8,194 nt of DNA from Clostridiales bacterium (GTDB taxonomy: Bacteria > Bacillota > Clostridia > Oscillospirales > Oscillospiraceae): contig PITX01000050.1 in NCBI GenBank assembly GCA_017577345.1, positions 1 through 8,194 on the forward strand, in the 5' to 3' direction. Below are positions 6,286-8,194 of this stretch, piece by piece. How positions within the stretch are numbered: position 1 is the first letter of the stretch; every line of letters starts with the position of its first letter. The notes beneath the pieces are model-generated. The model searched no databases, had not been told where the DNA came from, and saw only the letters and a program-made list of their open reading frames with translations. A program made the position numbers and the translations under genes.

Positions 6286-8194
6286 GTGCGCCGACTGGCA
6301 ATTTTTGCCTTTTCCTTTGCGTCGGCGGCAGCGGCGTATGTCTGGCTGCTCCCACCGCTGTACGCGCTGATTGCGGCAGGTGTTCTGCTCGCCGGGATAC
6401 TCGTTCTGACGGCATTTCGCACGGACAACATTAAGCGCATCCGCATTGCCGCTCTGGGCGCGGCAGCCGGTCTGCTTTGGTCGTGGGGATATGAATTTCT
6501 GAAAATCGCGCCGATGCGCGACCTATGCGGCGAGCAAAAGGAAATGTCCGCGCAGGTCTGCTCCGTGCCGGTGAAAACGGACTACGGCTGTCATGTCAAT
6601 GTGAAGCTGAACGGCGGCAAAATGATTTTGTATCTGAATTGCCGACCGGAGGAATTGGCACTCGGTGATACCGTCAGTACCACGGCGGATGTCATTGATG
6701 TTTCCCGCGGCAGCGGCGATGAAAACAATCTGTACTATCAGTCCAACGATATTTCGCTTCTCGGTCTGCAGCGCGGTGCGTTGGAAGTCGAAAAAGCAGA
6801 GAATACGCCGCTTTCCTGCTATCCTGCCCTGCTTGCAGCGAAGCTGAAGGACAGAATTGATCTTGTGTTTCCTGCCGATACTGCGGGCTTTGCAAAGGCC
6901 ATCCTGACAGGCGATAAGAGCGGACTGCCCTATGAAACGCGCAATACGCTTTCCGTGACGGGCCTTGCACATATCACCGCTGTTTCGGGTATGCATGTCT
7001 CACTGCTCATCGGTATCATCATGGTACTCTGCCGACAGAGAAGAAAGCTTGCCGCCGTGATCAGTATTCCTGTGATGCTTTTCTTTGCGGCAATGCTCGG
7101 CTTCGGCGCATCGGTGACGAGAGCAGTGATCATGAACACCGTCCTGCTGACCGCACCGTTGGTGCATCGGGAAAACGATGCACCGACATCTTTGGGACTT
7201 GCGCTCCTGCTGATCCTTGCTTTCAATCCGTGGGCGATCGCAAATATCAGCCTGCAGCTTTCTTTTGCATGTATGATGGGCATTTTTCTGCTGGCACCGC
7301 GCATCTTCAGCCGCTTGATGAAAGTCGTCAACGAGGATGAGCTGCGCGAAAAGCATGGTATTATGTATCACATCTACTACGGTGCGGCTGTTACGATCGC
7401 TACCTCATTCAGCACCATGGTCTTCACTGCACCGTTGGTCGCGGCGGTCTTCGGAGCGATTTCCCTGATCGCACCGCTGACAAACCTGCTGACGATGACC
7501 GTCCTCAGTGCGACCTTCATCGGTGTGTTTTTTGCGGCGTTCGCGGCTTTGGCATATGCACCGCTCGGTGCGGCGATCGCTTGGCTCGTGTCGTGGCTGA
7601 TCCGCTATGTGCTGTGGCTGACCGGACTGCTTGCGAAAATCCCGTACGCCGCCGTCTATACCGACAGCGGCTACATCGTCGCATGGCTCGTGACGGCATA
7701 CCTGATGATATTTGTGTTTGTCCTGCGCAGGGGGCATGTTAAGCTGCGGATTTTATTTGCCGCCTTACTGGTCACACTGGTCGGCGCGGTCTTCTTCTCC
7801 ATGCACAGCTCTGCGGGCATGACGCTGAAGGTCTTCGATGTCGGTCAGGGACAGTGCATTTTCCTGCAGAACGATGCCAACGCGGTGCTGATCGACTGCG
7901 GCGGTGACGAAGCGGATTATAACGGCGAACAGGTCGCACGCTCCCTGCTGACGAGTGGCTATACCGGCATGGATGCGTTGATTTTAACGCATTACGATAC
8001 CGATCATGTCTGCGGTGCAATGCAGTTCCTGTCCCGTATCCGCGTCAGACAGCTCATTGTGCCCGACCTGCCCGACCATTCGGGAAACCGGGAGAGGCTC
8101 CTACGCTATGCACAGCAGGCAAACATTCCCGTGCTGCTTGTCACGCAGGATATGATGCTCAACTTCGGCAGCGGGACACTGTATCTGTATGCAC
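6286..8194 (+). CDS. comEC: ComEC/Rec2-family DNA internalization channel protein (3' end outside window)
   Basis: ComEC is the inner-membrane channel that takes up single-stranded DNA in natural transformation. The window holds 636 residues, an open frame with no stop, and ends inside the C-terminal domain. Residues 1-68 contain about three hydrophobic helices. An OB-fold-like DUF4131 region (about 85-165) follows, with C92, C102 and C119; a disulfide in this region is known in Bacillus ComEC. The Competence domain (about 200-480) begins with the hallmark GLAHITAVSGMHVSLLIG (226-243) and continues as a series of hydrophobic helices. The metallo-beta-lactamase domain starts near 513 with FDVGQGQ and VLIDCGG, and carries the metal site HYDTDH (H569, D571, D573, H574), suggesting an active nuclease domain. 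The start is GTG 6286. The gene follows a terminator, and I see no promoter in the 27-nt gap. Family presence alone does not prove competence. Confidence 0.95.
   Translation, partial: MRRLAIFAFSFASAAAAYVWLLPPLYALIAAGVLLAGILVLTAFRTDNIKRIRIAALGAAAGLLWSWGYEFLKIAPMRDLCGEQKEMSAQVCSVPVKTDYGCHVNVKLNGGKMILYLNCRPEELALGDTVSTTADVIDVSRGSGDENNLYYQSNDISLLGLQRGALEVEKAENTPLSCYPALLAAKLKDRIDLVFPADTAGFAKAILTGDKSGLPYETRNTLSVTGLAHITAVSGMHVSLLIGIIMVLCRQRRKLAAVISIPVMLFFAAMLGFGASVTRAVIMNTVLLTAPLVHRENDAPTSLGLALLLILAFNPWAIANISLQLSFACMMGIFLLAPRIFSRLMKVVNEDELREKHGIMYHIYYGAAVTIATSFSTMVFTAPLVAAVFGAISLIAPLTNLLTMTVLSATFIGVFFAAFAALAYAPLGAAIAWLVSWLIRYVLWLTGLLAKIPYAAVYTDSGYIVAWLVTAYLMIFVFVLRRGHVKLRILFAALLVTLVGAVFFSMHSSAGMTLKVFDVGQGQCIFLQNDANAVLIDCGGDEADYNGEQVARSLLTSGYTGMDALILTHYDTDHVCGAMQFLSRIRVRQLIVPDLPDHSGNRERLLRYAQQANIPVLLVTQDMMLNFGSGTLYLYA

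Noticed and set aside
4851..7580. Three copies of the palindrome GCGATCGC (4851, 7234, 7573), resembling the cyanobacterial HIP1 repeat.
   Set aside because: All three fall in frame as Ala-Ile-Ala written GCG ATC GCN inside alaS and comEC. Codon preference and protein sequence explain them, and the flanking bases differ.

Overview
The window looks like chromosomal DNA of a Bacillota (Firmicutes) bacterium, most likely of class Clostridia. It carries the Gram-positive replicative polymerase PolC, a T-box riboswitch in front of an aminoacyl-tRNA synthetase gene, purine-rich Shine-Dalgarno sites matching the 16S anti-SD, and textbook SigA-type promoters. GC content is moderately high by eye and the codons favour C or G in the third position. 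This resembles gut Oscillospiraceae/Ruminococcaceae, but that placement is a guess. All genes are on the + strand, and I see no mobile element, CRISPR array, tRNA or rRNA.

Layout. (1) Positions 1-1680 hold the 3' part of polC, about the last 40% of the gene, ending in a sliding-clamp-binding peptide. (2) A consensus promoter at 1689-1717 starts a two-gene unit: a uridine-phosphorylase-type nucleoside phosphorylase (1753-2523) and a 105-residue single-pass membrane protein of unknown function (2576-2893). The unit is closed by a palindromic terminator (2904-2930). (3) A second strong promoter (2943-2971) drives a roughly 230-nt alanine T-box leader (about 2978-3207). It has a GCC specifier, a UGGU tRNA-acceptor-binding bulge, and mutually exclusive antiterminator and terminator folds. 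(4) alaS (3225-5864) is followed 11 nt later by a HIT-family nucleotide hydrolase (5876-6214), whose Shine-Dalgarno overlaps the alaS stop codon. A strong terminator follows at 6219-6258. (5) comEC/rec2, the DNA-uptake channel gene, starts with GTG at 6286 and runs off the end of the window inside its metallo-beta-lactamase domain.

How the parts work together. The window is mostly housekeeping: chromosome replication, pyrimidine nucleoside salvage, tRNA-Ala charging under tRNA-sensing attenuation, and a competence channel protein. The most interesting inferred link is that the HIT hydrolase appears to lie under the same alanine T-box as alaS. HINT-type enzymes can hydrolyse aminoacyl-AMP, the intermediate synthetases make, so a clean-up role is possible but unproven. 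I found no clear evidence of a previously undescribed system. The least explained items are the small membrane protein behind the phosphorylase gene and the missing visible promoter for comEC.
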